Shown here: positions 25,760 to 34,590 of the stretch, piece by piece
How the letters are laid out: every line of letters begins with the position of its first letter
How positions within the stretch are numbered: position 1 is the first letter of the stretch
From: Novosphingobium sp. SG919
GTDB taxonomy: Bacteria > Pseudomonadota > Alphaproteobacteria > Sphingomonadales > Sphingomonadaceae
Direction of reading: 5' to 3'
DNA: 43,897 nucleotides
NCBI RefSeq assembly: GCF_012932495.1
Contig: NZ_JABCNG010000010.1
Location: 1-43,897, forward strand
Translations under genes and position numbers: made by a program
The notes under the pieces: generated by a model
Told to the model about the DNA's origin: nothing
Databases searched by the model: none
Seen by the model: the letters and a program-made list of their open reading frames with translations, nothing else

Positions 25760-25849
25760 GATGACCTCCGATGCTGCGCGTCTGATAACGCCGCTGGCCA
25801 TAGCTTACACCGAGAGGGCAAAACCGGCCTGACAATGGTCATCTCATCT

Positions 25850-26034
25850 GGCTCTTCGCAGGCGCCGATTGCGGTGGCGAGCGTGCTGCTGCCATCTACT
25901 CCCTGCTGGAGACGGCCAAGCTCAATGATGCGAACCCGCAAGCCTGGCTCGCAGATGTGCTCTGCCGCATCGGCAACGGGCATCCCATCAACCGGATCGA
26001 TGAACTGCTCCCGTGGAACTGGGGCCCCTCCTAA
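25850..26034 (+). pseudogene. IS66 family tnpC remnant, right part
   Basis: The frame reads from WLFAGADCGGERAAAIYSLL through ETAKLNDANPQAWLADVL to HPINRIDELLPWNW and a TAA stop, which is the conserved C-terminal end (IS66_C) of TnpC. It is in frame with the left remnant once the IS110-family element is removed. Neither tnpA/tnpB nor clear IS66 terminal repeats were seen nearby, so only the 3' end of the old element survives. Confidence 0.88.
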
Positions 26035-26118
26035 TAGCGCCTAGGCAGCTTGTTGACGTCTGCAAAGACCTATAGCGTCACTGCCAGTCTTAGGGACAAA
26101 CATCCATAGGGGGACGGT

Positions 26119-26640
26119 TTGGGCATTTTGCGCCGCCTTTTCGGTCGAAAGTATATTCCGGCACCAGAACTACCGAACTCGCACGATGGCCCTGTCGATC
26201 AAGGCGAACTTGCGAGGCCTGGCTTTTATACCGGCACGGCGAGTGTTGTTATCTATGATCTCGTGAGCTTGGGGCATCGATTACACGATGACGTAGATTG
26301 GTGGGCCGACCCAAAAGTGGAGTTGGATGAGATCAACCAGCGTAACGTCCTGATAGCTGGTCTAACCTTCGACGGATTTTATGATCTCGATATCACCGGC
26401 GAGGACATCGGGGCGGGATGTTACTCGCTACATTTTCCCAGCGGGAAGGTTTTCATCGGTCCTGGAGAAGTGATGACCGGGGGCGGAGATGAGCCAGACG
26501 AGAGCTGCAGCGGTATCTTTCTCAATCTCCTGCCAGGCGATTATAACGTTGGCATCGCCCGATCCGAAGATCGGCTGCAAGTAAGCCTCATAGCTGCTGC
26601 CCCATCTGACAATAACGTGATTGAGCCCATCAGGATTTAA
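26119..26640 (+). CDS. Orphan hypothetical protein, 173 aa, TTG start
   Basis: This is a soluble protein of 173 residues with a basic N-terminus (GILRRLFGRKYIP), an acidic body, and beta-type strings GFYTGTASVVIYDL, GFYDLDITGEDIGAG and GDYNVGIARSEDR. No signal peptide or catalytic motif is obvious. The start is TTG with GGGGGAC four to five bases upstream. The compact acidic beta-rich character is common among immunity-type or small enzyme-inhibitor proteins, but I do not recognise a family. It sits between the IS66 remnant and the first STAND NTPase, in the same direction as the latter, with 159 bp between. Confidence 0.6.
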   Translation: MGILRRLFGRKYIPAPELPNSHDGPVDQGELARPGFYTGTASVVIYDLVSLGHRLHDDVDWWADPKVELDEINQRNVLIAGLTFDGFYDLDITGEDIGAGCYSLHFPSGKVFIGPGEVMTGGGDEPDESCSGIFLNLLPGDYNVGIARSEDRLQVSLIAAAPSDNNVIEPIRI

Positions 26641-26799
26641 CGGCTCTGAGCGGACGCTTACAGCCCTACAGCTCCCACAGTCTTATATCGCGGTGCATTG
26701 CTGTTTGCCTGATTCCGTTCTATCTTCGTTCCATGCAGTTAAATGTGATCAACAACTCTGGAGCGGTCGAGAAGATCTGGCGTGGTTTAGGGGCGGCGA

Positions 26800-29700
26800 A
26801 TGCATAAGGGGGGAATCGCTGACAAAGTCGGCAACCGGTACGAAGCGCGCTGGCTGACGCATCAACTCCTCGGGCTGCTCGACGGCACCGTCCAATCGAT
26901 CACGATCGAAGCGCTGGGTGACGACGAACAAGGGTTCGAATTCTCGCTGGTGCGTGCTGGCGGGCCCGAATGGCACCAATGCAAGCGGCAGACAGCCACC
27001 GGGACTTGGTCAATCGCCGCGATCGATGCTGCGGGTGTGCTCGCGGCGTTCCGCACCAAAACTAGTGTCACTGGCAGGCGCTGCTTGTTCGTTTCGAGCG
27101 ATCCGGCGCCGCAACTGAAGTTGCTGCAGGACAAGCTCCCGGCAACGCACAGCCTTGAAGCCTTTGAGGCAAGCTTGTCGAAAACGGAGACGCAGCATTG
27201 GGGGGGGCTCAAGGAGCGTCTCGGCGGCGACGTCGTCGATGCGTTCCGCTTTCTCGGCAATACCGAGTTTCGCACGCTTTCCGAGTACGATCTCGCCGAA
27301 AATCTGCGCGCGCGCATCGCCTATTGGTTCAAGGGCGATCCCGATGTAATCGCAGCACGCTTCCGCACCTGGCTTGAGGAAGAGCAAAACTTCAACCGGC
27401 CGATCGGCTATGACAATGTCATCGCCTTTGTCCGCAGTGCGGGGATCGAGACCAAGCAATATGAACTCGACCGTGCGCTACCGGGGCGGATTCATGATGC
27501 GACCTCCTCCTATGTCGGCTCATATCCGCCGGTCGGTGCGGGTATGTACCGGATCGAGCGGCCGGCCGTCAGCGAAGTGCTGGCCGGCCTGCAAGCGGGA
27601 GCGGGTGTCGTGCTGGTCGCGGGTGCCGCGGGCATGGGCAAGTCCGCGGTCATCGCCAATGTGATCGAGCGCTTGCGCAGCGACGGCACGTTGCATCTCG
27701 CGTTTCGCGTCGACCAGGCTGGAAAAATCGCTACGCTCGATGAGCTTGGCGCGCAGACCGTCGGCACCGCCGATAATCCCGTGGTTATCCTCGAGCAGCT
27801 CGCCGCTGGCAAGCGCGCGGTGCTGATCGTCGATCAAGCTGACGCGGTCAGCGAAGTGTCGGGCCGAACCGCAGAGCTACGCCGCGTCGTGCTTGATCTG
27901 GTCCGCAAGGCCACGCTCTATCCCCGCGTCCAGCTGATTTTTGCGTGCCGCAGCTTCGATCTTGAGAACGACCACGGCTATCGTGAGATTGCCGCTACCC
28001 AAGGCAATGTCCGCATCGATGTCGGGCCGTTCGCGCGCACCGAGATCGATCCGGTGCTCGCCCGGCTCGGTATCTTCCATGACGCCGACAATGCCCGGCT
28101 GATGGCGCTGATTGCCCTGCCGATTGGGCTGACGCTCGCGGCGACGCTCGCGCAAAGCGGCATCAGTGACTTGCGTCGCGTTGAGCATCTTTCCGAGCTT
28201 TACGGACGCCTGCTCAAAACGCGTGATCAAGAAATCCAGCGCGACTTCCGCCCGGGCTGGAGCGTCTATTCGCCGCTGACCGCGCTCGCCACGGCGATGA
28301 GCGAGCGCCAGGAGCTGATTGCACCATTGGCGGCGCTGGACCCTTTCGCCGGATCGCTCGATTTACTCCAGCGCGCCGGGCTGATAGTGGTGCGGGGCCA
28401 TCGGGTTGGCTTCATCCACGAATCGCTGTTCGACTTTCTCCATGCGCGGGCGTTCGTGCAGGAGCGCAAGCCGCTGATCGACTTCCTGCTGGCAAGCGAA
28501 CAAACGCTGTTTCGCCGAACCCAAACGCGGCAGATCCTCGCATTCGAACGCGAGCTCGAGCCCGCCCGCTATCTCACCGATCTGCAAGCGATCCTGAGCG
28601 ATGTGCGCGTTCGGCCGCATATCCGCGAGACGATCGTGCGGTGGCTCGCCACGGTTGCGGACCCAACGCTTGGCGAGTGGGAATTGGTCGCGCGCTATGC
28701 CGCGTGTGACGGACTGCCGCGCAAGGCGGGGCACGTCATTTTCGAGCGCCGACCGTGGTTCGATTTGTTGCGCACCCACGGTGTGCTCGATGTCTGGCTC
28801 GCCAGCGACGGTGACGATCTCAGCTGGGCGCTCGGTTTTCTGCGCTCGGTGGCGTCGCTGGTGCCGCTCGAGGTTGCGATGCTAATCAACGATTTTCTTG
28901 AACGCCGGCCCGACCGCGTGCGCGACGTGTTCGAGACGCTGCGGTTCATCGACCCAAAGGCCGATGCGCGGCCGCTCGCTGACAGTCTCATCACCGCACT
29001 CAACCGCTCGGTTCCTGAGGATTGGGAGAATGGCGGCAATGATTGGGACGATTATTACGCATCGTGGATCAAGACCGCTCCGCAAGAGGCAGCGCGGATC
29101 TTCGGTGCGCAGCTAGGGCGCTGGTTTCGCCTCAATCCCGAAGGGCACCCGTTCAAGCGTCGCTATGAAGATGGCGGGTCAGCGATGTACTGGCTGAGTG
29201 AACTGGCCAAGGCCGCGCCGCTCGCGCTTCTAGAGCAACTTCTGCCCTTCATGCGCCTGGCGATGGAACGCACGCGCAAGAATGAGGAGCTACCCGCCGA
29301 GGACGGTATTTGGTATTGGCGGCGCTGGGACCGGACCGATGTACGATCTGCCGATCTTCTCGACATCGTGCGCGCCGCTCTCGCGGAAGTCGCGCGCAGC
29401 GACCCACAACCGGTCATGCGACTGCTCCGCGACCTGCGACCCGAGGCTCATATCACCAGCCTCCACTTGCTGCTCGAAACCGTCGCGACAAACGCGCAAG
29501 GTTTGCGGGATCTGCTGGTCGAACAACTCGACAATCCCGGCTTGTTCAAGGCGGGATGGTATAGCGCTGACGGGCATTCGGCGGGCCTTGCGATCGCTTC
29601 GGCCATGCTATGGTTAACTGCGGCTGAGCGCGCGCGGGCGGAAGCCGCGATCCTCGCGCTCCAACCCGAGATCGCCTGTGCCAAGCGCGCCCTTGCGCGT

Positions 29701-31341
29701 GCGGAGAGTGATACCGACGAGCCCCAGCCGCCGTACCGAACTCGGGGTTATGCAAGCTATTACCTTCATGAGTCGGGCAAGCGAGAATGGTCCGTACTGC
29801 GTCAGATTGGAGCGAACCAGCTATCGCCACGCGCGGCCAAGCGGCTCGCCGAACTCGAGCGCAAATTCCGTGGCCAAAGGCCCGAACAGCCCGACGGCAT
29901 TCGCGGGGGCATGGTGCGCTCACCGATCGCCAGCGAGCGCACCAAGTTCATGAATGATGATGCCTGGCTGACCGCGATCCGCAAGTTCAGCAGGCCGCGG
30001 GAAGAAATGCGGTGGCGTGGCGATGGCCGCACTGGCGGCGCAATGGAGTTGTCGCGCGAACTGAAAGAGCGCGCGAAGGAGGCGCCCGAGCGGTTTCTCG
30101 CTTTGCTCGCGCGATTTCCAGAAGACACATATCAGGATTTCGCTTGGGGAATCACCGCCGGGATCGCCGAGACCAAGCCTGATACCGACATAATCGAGCG
30201 CGTGCTCGCAATCGTGGATGCCAACCCCGCGGCCAGGCCGGACGACCGCTCGCTGATCTGGATGATCCGAGCTTGCACTGGGGCACTTGGGCCACGTGCC
30301 GAGAGCTTGCTGTTGGCGGTCGCCACCGGCGATGACGATAGTACCGGCATCGGCGACATCAAGCATGGCGAGCGCGCCAAGGAACCCGATTGGAAGCGCG
30401 CCTTAACGTTGGGCGGAGACTTGAACGGCAAGGCGATAAATTCGGCGCGAGGCTCGGCGTTGGAAATGCTCGGCCGCGTGTGCTGGAACTCGAAGGAGAC
30501 GTTCGAGAAATATCGGTCGCTCCTCGATCCAATTATCGGCGCCCCGGCCGCCGCCCATGTCCATTCGTCGCTCAGCGGGCTGCTGATGAGCGCACTCAAG
30601 CATGAGGGGAAACAGGGGATCGACTGGGCGTTGCGCATCGCGCGCGCATGTCCGGAAGCTTTCTACACAAATAACGGCCAGCAAATCGTCGGGTGGGTCG
30701 CGGACTTGGACATCGCCAGCTTCGCCGAGCTGATCAATCTCTACCTGATCCACCAAGACCCGCTCGCGCGTGGCTTTGCTGCCTTGGCGGTTTTCCAACA
30801 TGGCCTGGACGATCCCGAATGGCTGCCCCTCGCCGAGGATCTGCTGGAATGCGGTGCTGAATATCGCTCTGCGGCCGCCGCCGTTGCAGCCGCGAATTTC
30901 GAATCGGTCCGTTTCGGCACCACCTGCACCGATTGGCTCATTCGCTTGTTCGACGATGAGGATGAGACGGTACGGCACGAAGCGAGTGACTGTTTCCGGC
31001 GCATGAAGACTTCGGACATCGCCTCGCATGCCGGGTTGTTCGAGGCTTATGTGGCGTCCCGTTATTTCGAGACCGACCGGACCTATTTCCTACACCGGCT
31101 GGAACAAGCGCCGCCCGGGCTCGACGAGCTCGTGCTCAAGCTACTCGAGGATACACTCAAGGCGCGCACCGAAGGAAATAACGAACCCCGGGCCTATGAA
31201 TTGCACGAGATAGGCGAGCTGGCGCTTAAGCTCTACGCCTCGAACGTCGACCACCCCCTGCGCCGAACCCGCGCGCTCGACCTCATCGACCGCCTGGTCG
31301 AGGACGGTCTGATGGGAATGCAGAAGCTCGAGGCAGCCTGA
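26800..31341 (+). CDS. Avs-like STAND NTPase with N-terminal PD-(D/E)xK nuclease domain
   Basis: This is a 1513-residue three-part protein. Residues 1 to about 130 look like a restriction-type nuclease: Glu15 in NRYEARWLTHQLL, IEALGDDEQGFEF, and the QxK core WHQCKRQ at Gln60-Lys62. An AAA-like NTPase follows, with Walker A GAAGMGKS (Lys281) and Walker B RAVLIVDQAD near 340-347. Residues from about 550 to the end are helical repeats, consistent with a ligand-sensing C-terminal region. This nuclease-NTPase-repeat order is that of AVAST/Avs antiviral sensors, which oligomerise on recognising a phage protein and cleave DNA. Start ATG 26800 has GGGGCGG upstream. It is the first large gene of the island and is followed by a possibly PIN-like gene after about 250 bp. 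No close relative can be named without a search. Confidence 0.85.
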   Translation: MHKGGIADKVGNRYEARWLTHQLLGLLDGTVQSITIEALGDDEQGFEFSLVRAGGPEWHQCKRQTATGTWSIAAIDAAGVLAAFRTKTSVTGRRCLFVSSDPAPQLKLLQDKLPATHSLEAFEASLSKTETQHWGGLKERLGGDVVDAFRFLGNTEFRTLSEYDLAENLRARIAYWFKGDPDVIAARFRTWLEEEQNFNRPIGYDNVIAFVRSAGIETKQYELDRALPGRIHDATSSYVGSYPPVGAGMYRIERPAVSEVLAGLQAGAGVVLVAGAAGMGKSAVIANVIERLRSDGTLHLAFRVDQAGKIATLDELGAQTVGTADNPVVILEQLAAGKRAVLIVDQADAVSEVSGRTAELRRVVLDLVRKATLYPRVQLIFACRSFDLENDHGYREIAATQGNVRIDVGPFARTEIDPVLARLGIFHDADNARLMALIALPIGLTLAATLAQSGISDLRRVEHLSELYGRLLKTRDQEIQRDFRPGWSVYSPLTALATAMSERQELIAPLAALDPFAGSLDLLQRAGLIVVRGHRVGFIHESLFDFLHARAFVQERKPLIDFLLASEQTLFRRTQTRQILAFERELEPARYLTDLQAILSDVRVRPHIRETIVRWLATVADPTLGEWELVARYAACDGLPRKAGHVIFERRPWFDLLRTHGVLDVWLASDGDDLSWALGFLRSVASLVPLEVAMLINDFLERRPDRVRDVFETLRFIDPKADARPLADSLITALNRSVPEDWENGGNDWDDYYASWIKTAPQEAARIFGAQLGRWFRLNPEGHPFKRRYEDGGSAMYWLSELAKAAPLALLEQLLPFMRLAMERTRKNEELPAEDGIWYWRRWDRTDVRSADLLDIVRAALAEVARSDPQPVMRLLRDLRPEAHITSLHLLLETVATNAQGLRDLLVEQLDNPGLFKAGWYSADGHSAGLAIASAMLWLTAAERARAEAAILALQPEIACAKRALARAESDTDEPQPPYRTRGYASYYLHESGKREWSVLRQIGANQLSPRAAKRLAELERKFRGQRPEQPDGIRGGMVRSPIASERTKFMNDDAWLTAIRKFSRPREEMRWRGDGRTGGAMELSRELKERAKEAPERFLALLARFPEDTYQDFAWGITAGIAETKPDTDIIERVLAIVDANPAARPDDRSLIWMIRACTGALGPRAESLLLAVATGDDDSTGIGDIKHGERAKEPDWKRALTLGGDLNGKAINSARGSALEMLGRVCWNSKETFEKYRSLLDPIIGAPAAAHVHSSLSGLLMSALKHEGKQGIDWALRIARACPEAFYTNNGQQIVGWVADLDIASFAELINLYLIHQDPLARGFAALAVFQHGLDDPEWLPLAEDLLECGAEYRSAAAAVAAANFESVRFGTTCTDWLIRLFDDEDETVRHEASDCFRRMKTSDIASHAGLFEAYVASRYFETDRTYFLHRLEQAPPGLDELVLKLLEDTLKARTEGNNEPRAYELHEIGELALKLYASNVDHPLRRTRALDLIDRLVEDGLMGMQKLEAA

Positions 31342-31590
31342 ACTGATCGCCTAGATCCGAAATCAGCGAAAACTGTGCTGGATCGCCGCGACGACGGCGC
31401 GTCCCTCTGTGAGTATCACTTCGATAAAGGCCTGGAGCTGGCGCGTGGTCCTGCCAACAAAGCGGACCTTCACGGATCTGAGCGAGCTCATTAAAAGCTC
31501 TCGTACATTCATGTCTTGGAATTGCTAGACTTAGCTGCGAATTAACCGCATTTGCCGTACTGGATTTAATTGAGGAGATCAGATCGCGCC

Positions 31591-32673
31591 GTGGATAGCT
31601 TCATCGCCGTGTTCGACGCGAACTTTCCGCAAGCCGATGTCGAGGAGATCGGCCACCGGCTGCTCGCGCTAGACTGTCTTGTCCCAGGCTTCGTTCCACC
31701 GGCGGCCGGCTTACTCGACCTGCGCGCGCTCGCCTATGCCGAACATGTTGATGAGCTCGATACAGTGGTGCTAGTCGATCGCAATCTCGCCTCACGCATG
31801 GCGCAACTGGCGAGTGAGGGGGCGCTCAGAAAATGGGATAAGCCCACCGAGGTCGCGATCAATCTGATGGCTTTTGCCCAAGCTATGAACTTCGACATCG
31901 AGCCAGGCCTAGCTTTTCATGAGCTGGCTCACCGCGGTGGCAACGGCACAGCCCAGAAGGAACTAAGCTGGTTCCGAGCCGCCGATCGTGGTGCTGCGAC
32001 AAAATGGATCGATGTAGCCATGCGGCGGACCCAGACCATCAATCTTGGCCCCGTCGCCACCCTTGAATCTCATGACATGGCGGCGCCTCTTAAGCGCTGG
32101 AATCGAAATTACATCGCTATGCTCAAGATCGCGGATCTGGCGCTCCGGGGCGGTCGCGCGCTGTCCTCGATCCTGTCGTTGCTGGACTGGATGATCGACG
32201 ACTTCATTCTGGCAGGACCGGCCTTTATGTATGCCGCGCGCTACTTCGGTCCGCGCGCAGCCAGCGGAAAAATGCTCAAATCGCTCTGGGCGCCGGACCG
32301 CGAAAAGGCGATCCTCGGCGTGCGGAATGCCGCCTGGGACGTCACCTATGTGAGCGAGTTCGGCCGACTGTCCGGCTTACGCGACGCCAAGAAGCGCCAG
32401 TATATCTTTGCGACAGCTGATCACGCGTTGTGGGAAATTGCTGTAACCCCGTTCTGCGGCCCGGAGCCAACCGAGGACTTCCCTGCTCTGGTTGGCAAGT
32501 TGGAGTTGTGGTGGCCACCACAAGACGCACGCAAGATTCATGACCGCTATTTCGAATGCGTCGAGCACGTCAGGGGCGGCCGAAATCGGGGCGCCGACCT
32601 CCCCGGCGATCCGATCGGTGACATGATCGCTGCGGGAGAGGCCTGGCTCCGCAACCCGCTAACCAAGGCCTAA
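31591..32673 (+). CDS. Hypothetical protein, possibly divergent PIN-like nuclease
   Basis: This is a protein of about 360 residues with no signal or membrane segment. Strand-plus-acidic patterns reminiscent of PIN-like nucleases occur in order: ELDTVVLVDRNLASRM early; NAAWDVTYVSEFGRL and KRQYIFATADHALW late. The acidic residues in VLVDRN, WDVTYVSEF and TADHAL could form a metal site. A helical segment between them (about 90-240) includes FHELAHRGGNG, an HExxH match that lacks other metalloprotease features. I prefer GTG 31591, with GAGGAG about 13 bases upstream, over the TTG at 31570. It lies between the first Avs-like gene and the repeat/nuclease pair, all in the same direction. Confidence 0.6.
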   Translation: MDSFIAVFDANFPQADVEEIGHRLLALDCLVPGFVPPAAGLLDLRALAYAEHVDELDTVVLVDRNLASRMAQLASEGALRKWDKPTEVAINLMAFAQAMNFDIEPGLAFHELAHRGGNGTAQKELSWFRAADRGAATKWIDVAMRRTQTINLGPVATLESHDMAAPLKRWNRNYIAMLKIADLALRGGRALSSILSLLDWMIDDFILAGPAFMYAARYFGPRAASGKMLKSLWAPDREKAILGVRNAAWDVTYVSEFGRLSGLRDAKKRQYIFATADHALWEIAVTPFCGPEPTEDFPALVGKLELWWPPQDARKIHDRYFECVEHVRGGRNRGADLPGDPIGDMIAAGEAWLRNPLTKA

Positions 32674-32835
32674 ACCGGGCCCGTTTTGCTAAGGAGATCG
32701 TCGCCGCCCTAGTTCCCGCCCATCGCGGCCTGAAAGCGATTGTTGCAAACCGCCACAGGTTCATTGCCTAAACGCGCGGCGTCCGCTGCCAAAATCCATG
32801 TTCGCGACCAACGTCATTTCGGCTATCGCGGGTGA

Positions 32836-34590
32836 ATGCAAAATCCCAATCCACCCACGCGCATGGAGATCTTGCAAAAGGCAACAGACGGCTCGCTCTT
32901 CGATGCATTGTTCGATGAATATGGGCGGTTCTGGTTCGAACCGGACGACCCGACAATCGAATTGCTGGCGACCCTGCACAACGATGGAGATGTCGATCTC
33001 CTTGCGCTCATCACCCCGGAAGCGCTTGAGCCCCACAAGGGACACCGCTTTTTTCAGGGGCAACACGTCTATCAGGCGTTGATCGCCAGACTGGACGCCT
33101 CGGCCGAAACTTTGCTGAACGTCGTGGAAGCGCTGCGCGTTGCTGCTGACCAAGCCGGTGCGGCGGGTTTGCCGGTCGAGGAGTTCGCCAAATGGTGTGG
33201 CGGTGATCCCAAGCGTCCGGCGGAGTTGCTTTCCCTCATCGACGCCGGGGTTGAAAACGCGGATCGCTACCTCGTCATCGCTATCAAATATGGGGTCGAA
33301 GTCGATGCAGCATATTTCACCGATCGTGCTTACCAGTTCCTAGAAGCGGAAAGCGAGACACTCCGCCTCGGTGCGCTCAATGCCTTGGGTCAAATAGCGC
33401 TTCCCGGTGACGCTGATTGGGATCGCCTAATCGCAGCGCTGAATGCGACGTTGATCCCCGATCCTGGCGACGTCATTCGCGGAGCGATACTGCAGGTCGT
33501 GGCTCGTCGGCTAAAAGGGGCGCCGTCAGCCCGGGTGGCGCAACTGGAAGCGATCGCGATTTCTGCGATCACGCCCGGTGGAGCAAACGTGCTTCATGAG
33601 GCCGCAGGCACGGTGGCGCTCGCTTTCGCCGACGTGCCGAGCCGTCTGGTCGACAGACTGCTCGATGCACTGAGGATGGTCGAGGCCGAGCACCGGAGCA
33701 CGATCGACCTAATCGACCTCGCGTTGATGAAGCTGGTCGAGGTCGGGGAGACCGAGAAAGCGCGACTGTTTGTCGAACAGGTGCTGTGCCGAGACGAGCG
33801 CCCTCTGAAATTCAAGCAGTTCGATTCTTTGATCCATAAGCTCTTTCAAACTGGTGGGCCGGCGTTGGAGGATTGGGTGGTTGCATGGCTTCGCGGGGGC
33901 GTCTTTGAGCTGTGCAACCAGATGGACAAAGCCATGTTTGGCGCTGGTGTCGATGAGGTCACGTTCGCGATCGACTTCGCGCGCTTTGATCTGCGCGAAG
34001 CTGAATATGCCTATCTGGCTCGAAAGACGATCGCGACTTTCTTCCTGAAGCCGATGGTCATGGCCTCGATCCTCACATCGTTGCTTCGCTCCGCGGCCCC
34101 GGCGCCTGCCGCGGAAATTGAAGCGCTGCTGATCGACCCTGTGCTGATGAACTATTCCGGTGTCGCCAGTGACTATCTCAAGCCTGTCGCCGATCAGCCG
34201 GCCGACCCGGCAGCGCCTGCGGCACAGCGCGCGCTTGATGGGTTAGCCGCATACATCGACGGCCTGAAATCGATTGGAAAGGTGCGCGAACTCCATCCGT
34301 CGGAGCGAGAACGGCAGCTCGAATGGGAGCGCCATTCCGACTCTATGAACGAGGCGATGCGTGCGGCACGGAAGCAATCAATCTTCGGGCAGATCGCGTC
34401 GGATTCGCTGATGCTGTATGGCAATCGCGCGATCACCTGGGTCGATCATCCCACCGAGCCGCCACGACGGATAGAAACAAAGCTCGCGAGCATCGACACA
34501 TCGTTTGAGATGCCCCGCATCGACATCGTCGATCCGTTGGGGCTCCAGTTGATGCTGCTTCACTTTCGGGCCGAGAGGCCGCCCGTATGA
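32836..34590 (+). CDS. Helical-repeat protein, partner of downstream nuclease
   Basis: This 584-residue soluble protein is almost entirely helical by pattern. Repeating hydrophobic units resemble HEAT/ARM repeats from about residue 80 to 400 (for example ESETLRLGALNALGQIAL, and later VIRGAILQVVARRL). The first about 60 residues are distinct (SLFDALFDEYGRFWFEPDD), and the C-terminal part is charged (HPSERERQLEWERH). No enzymatic motif was seen. The final ATGA is shared with the next gene's start, so it is translationally coupled to a PD-(D/E)xK protein. It may sense or dock a target for that nuclease. The family is not recognised. Confidence 0.75.
   Translation: MQNPNPPTRMEILQKATDGSLFDALFDEYGRFWFEPDDPTIELLATLHNDGDVDLLALITPEALEPHKGHRFFQGQHVYQALIARLDASAETLLNVVEALRVAADQAGAAGLPVEEFAKWCGGDPKRPAELLSLIDAGVENADRYLVIAIKYGVEVDAAYFTDRAYQFLEAESETLRLGALNALGQIALPGDADWDRLIAALNATLIPDPGDVIRGAILQVVARRLKGAPSARVAQLEAIAISAITPGGANVLHEAAGTVALAFADVPSRLVDRLLDALRMVEAEHRSTIDLIDLALMKLVEVGETEKARLFVEQVLCRDERPLKFKQFDSLIHKLFQTGGPALEDWVVAWLRGGVFELCNQMDKAMFGAGVDEVTFAIDFARFDLREAEYAYLARKTIATFFLKPMVMASILTSLLRSAAPAPAAEIEALLIDPVLMNYSGVASDYLKPVADQPADPAAPAAQRALDGLAAYIDGLKSIGKVRELHPSERERQLEWERHSDSMNEAMRAARKQSIFGQIASDSLMLYGNRAITWVDHPTEPPRRIETKLASIDTSFEMPRIDIVDPLGLQLMLLHFRAERPPV

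Larger units (their letters stand above)
24351..25849 (-). mobile_element. IS110 family element, IS1111-type, about 1.5 kb
   Basis: The element interrupts an IS66 tnpC gene. Removing it joins GRKN directly to WLFAGAD in frame, which fixes its ends to within one shared T. Perfect 13-bp sub-terminal inverted repeats ATGACCATTGTCA lie at 24354-24366 and, reversed, at 25830-25842. With the shared T placed on the left flank, the tips outside the repeats are 3 and 7 bases, the asymmetry described for the IS1111 subgroup. No target duplication is evident, as expected for IS110 recombinases. The transposase is intact and a roughly 270-base non-coding segment lies downstream of it. The element looks complete and potentially mobile. 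Confidence 0.9.

Noticed and set aside
31915..31935. HELAH as a zinc-protease HExxH site
   Set aside because: No third ligand, no signal, and the surrounding pattern fits a helical insert in a possibly PIN-like protein better.
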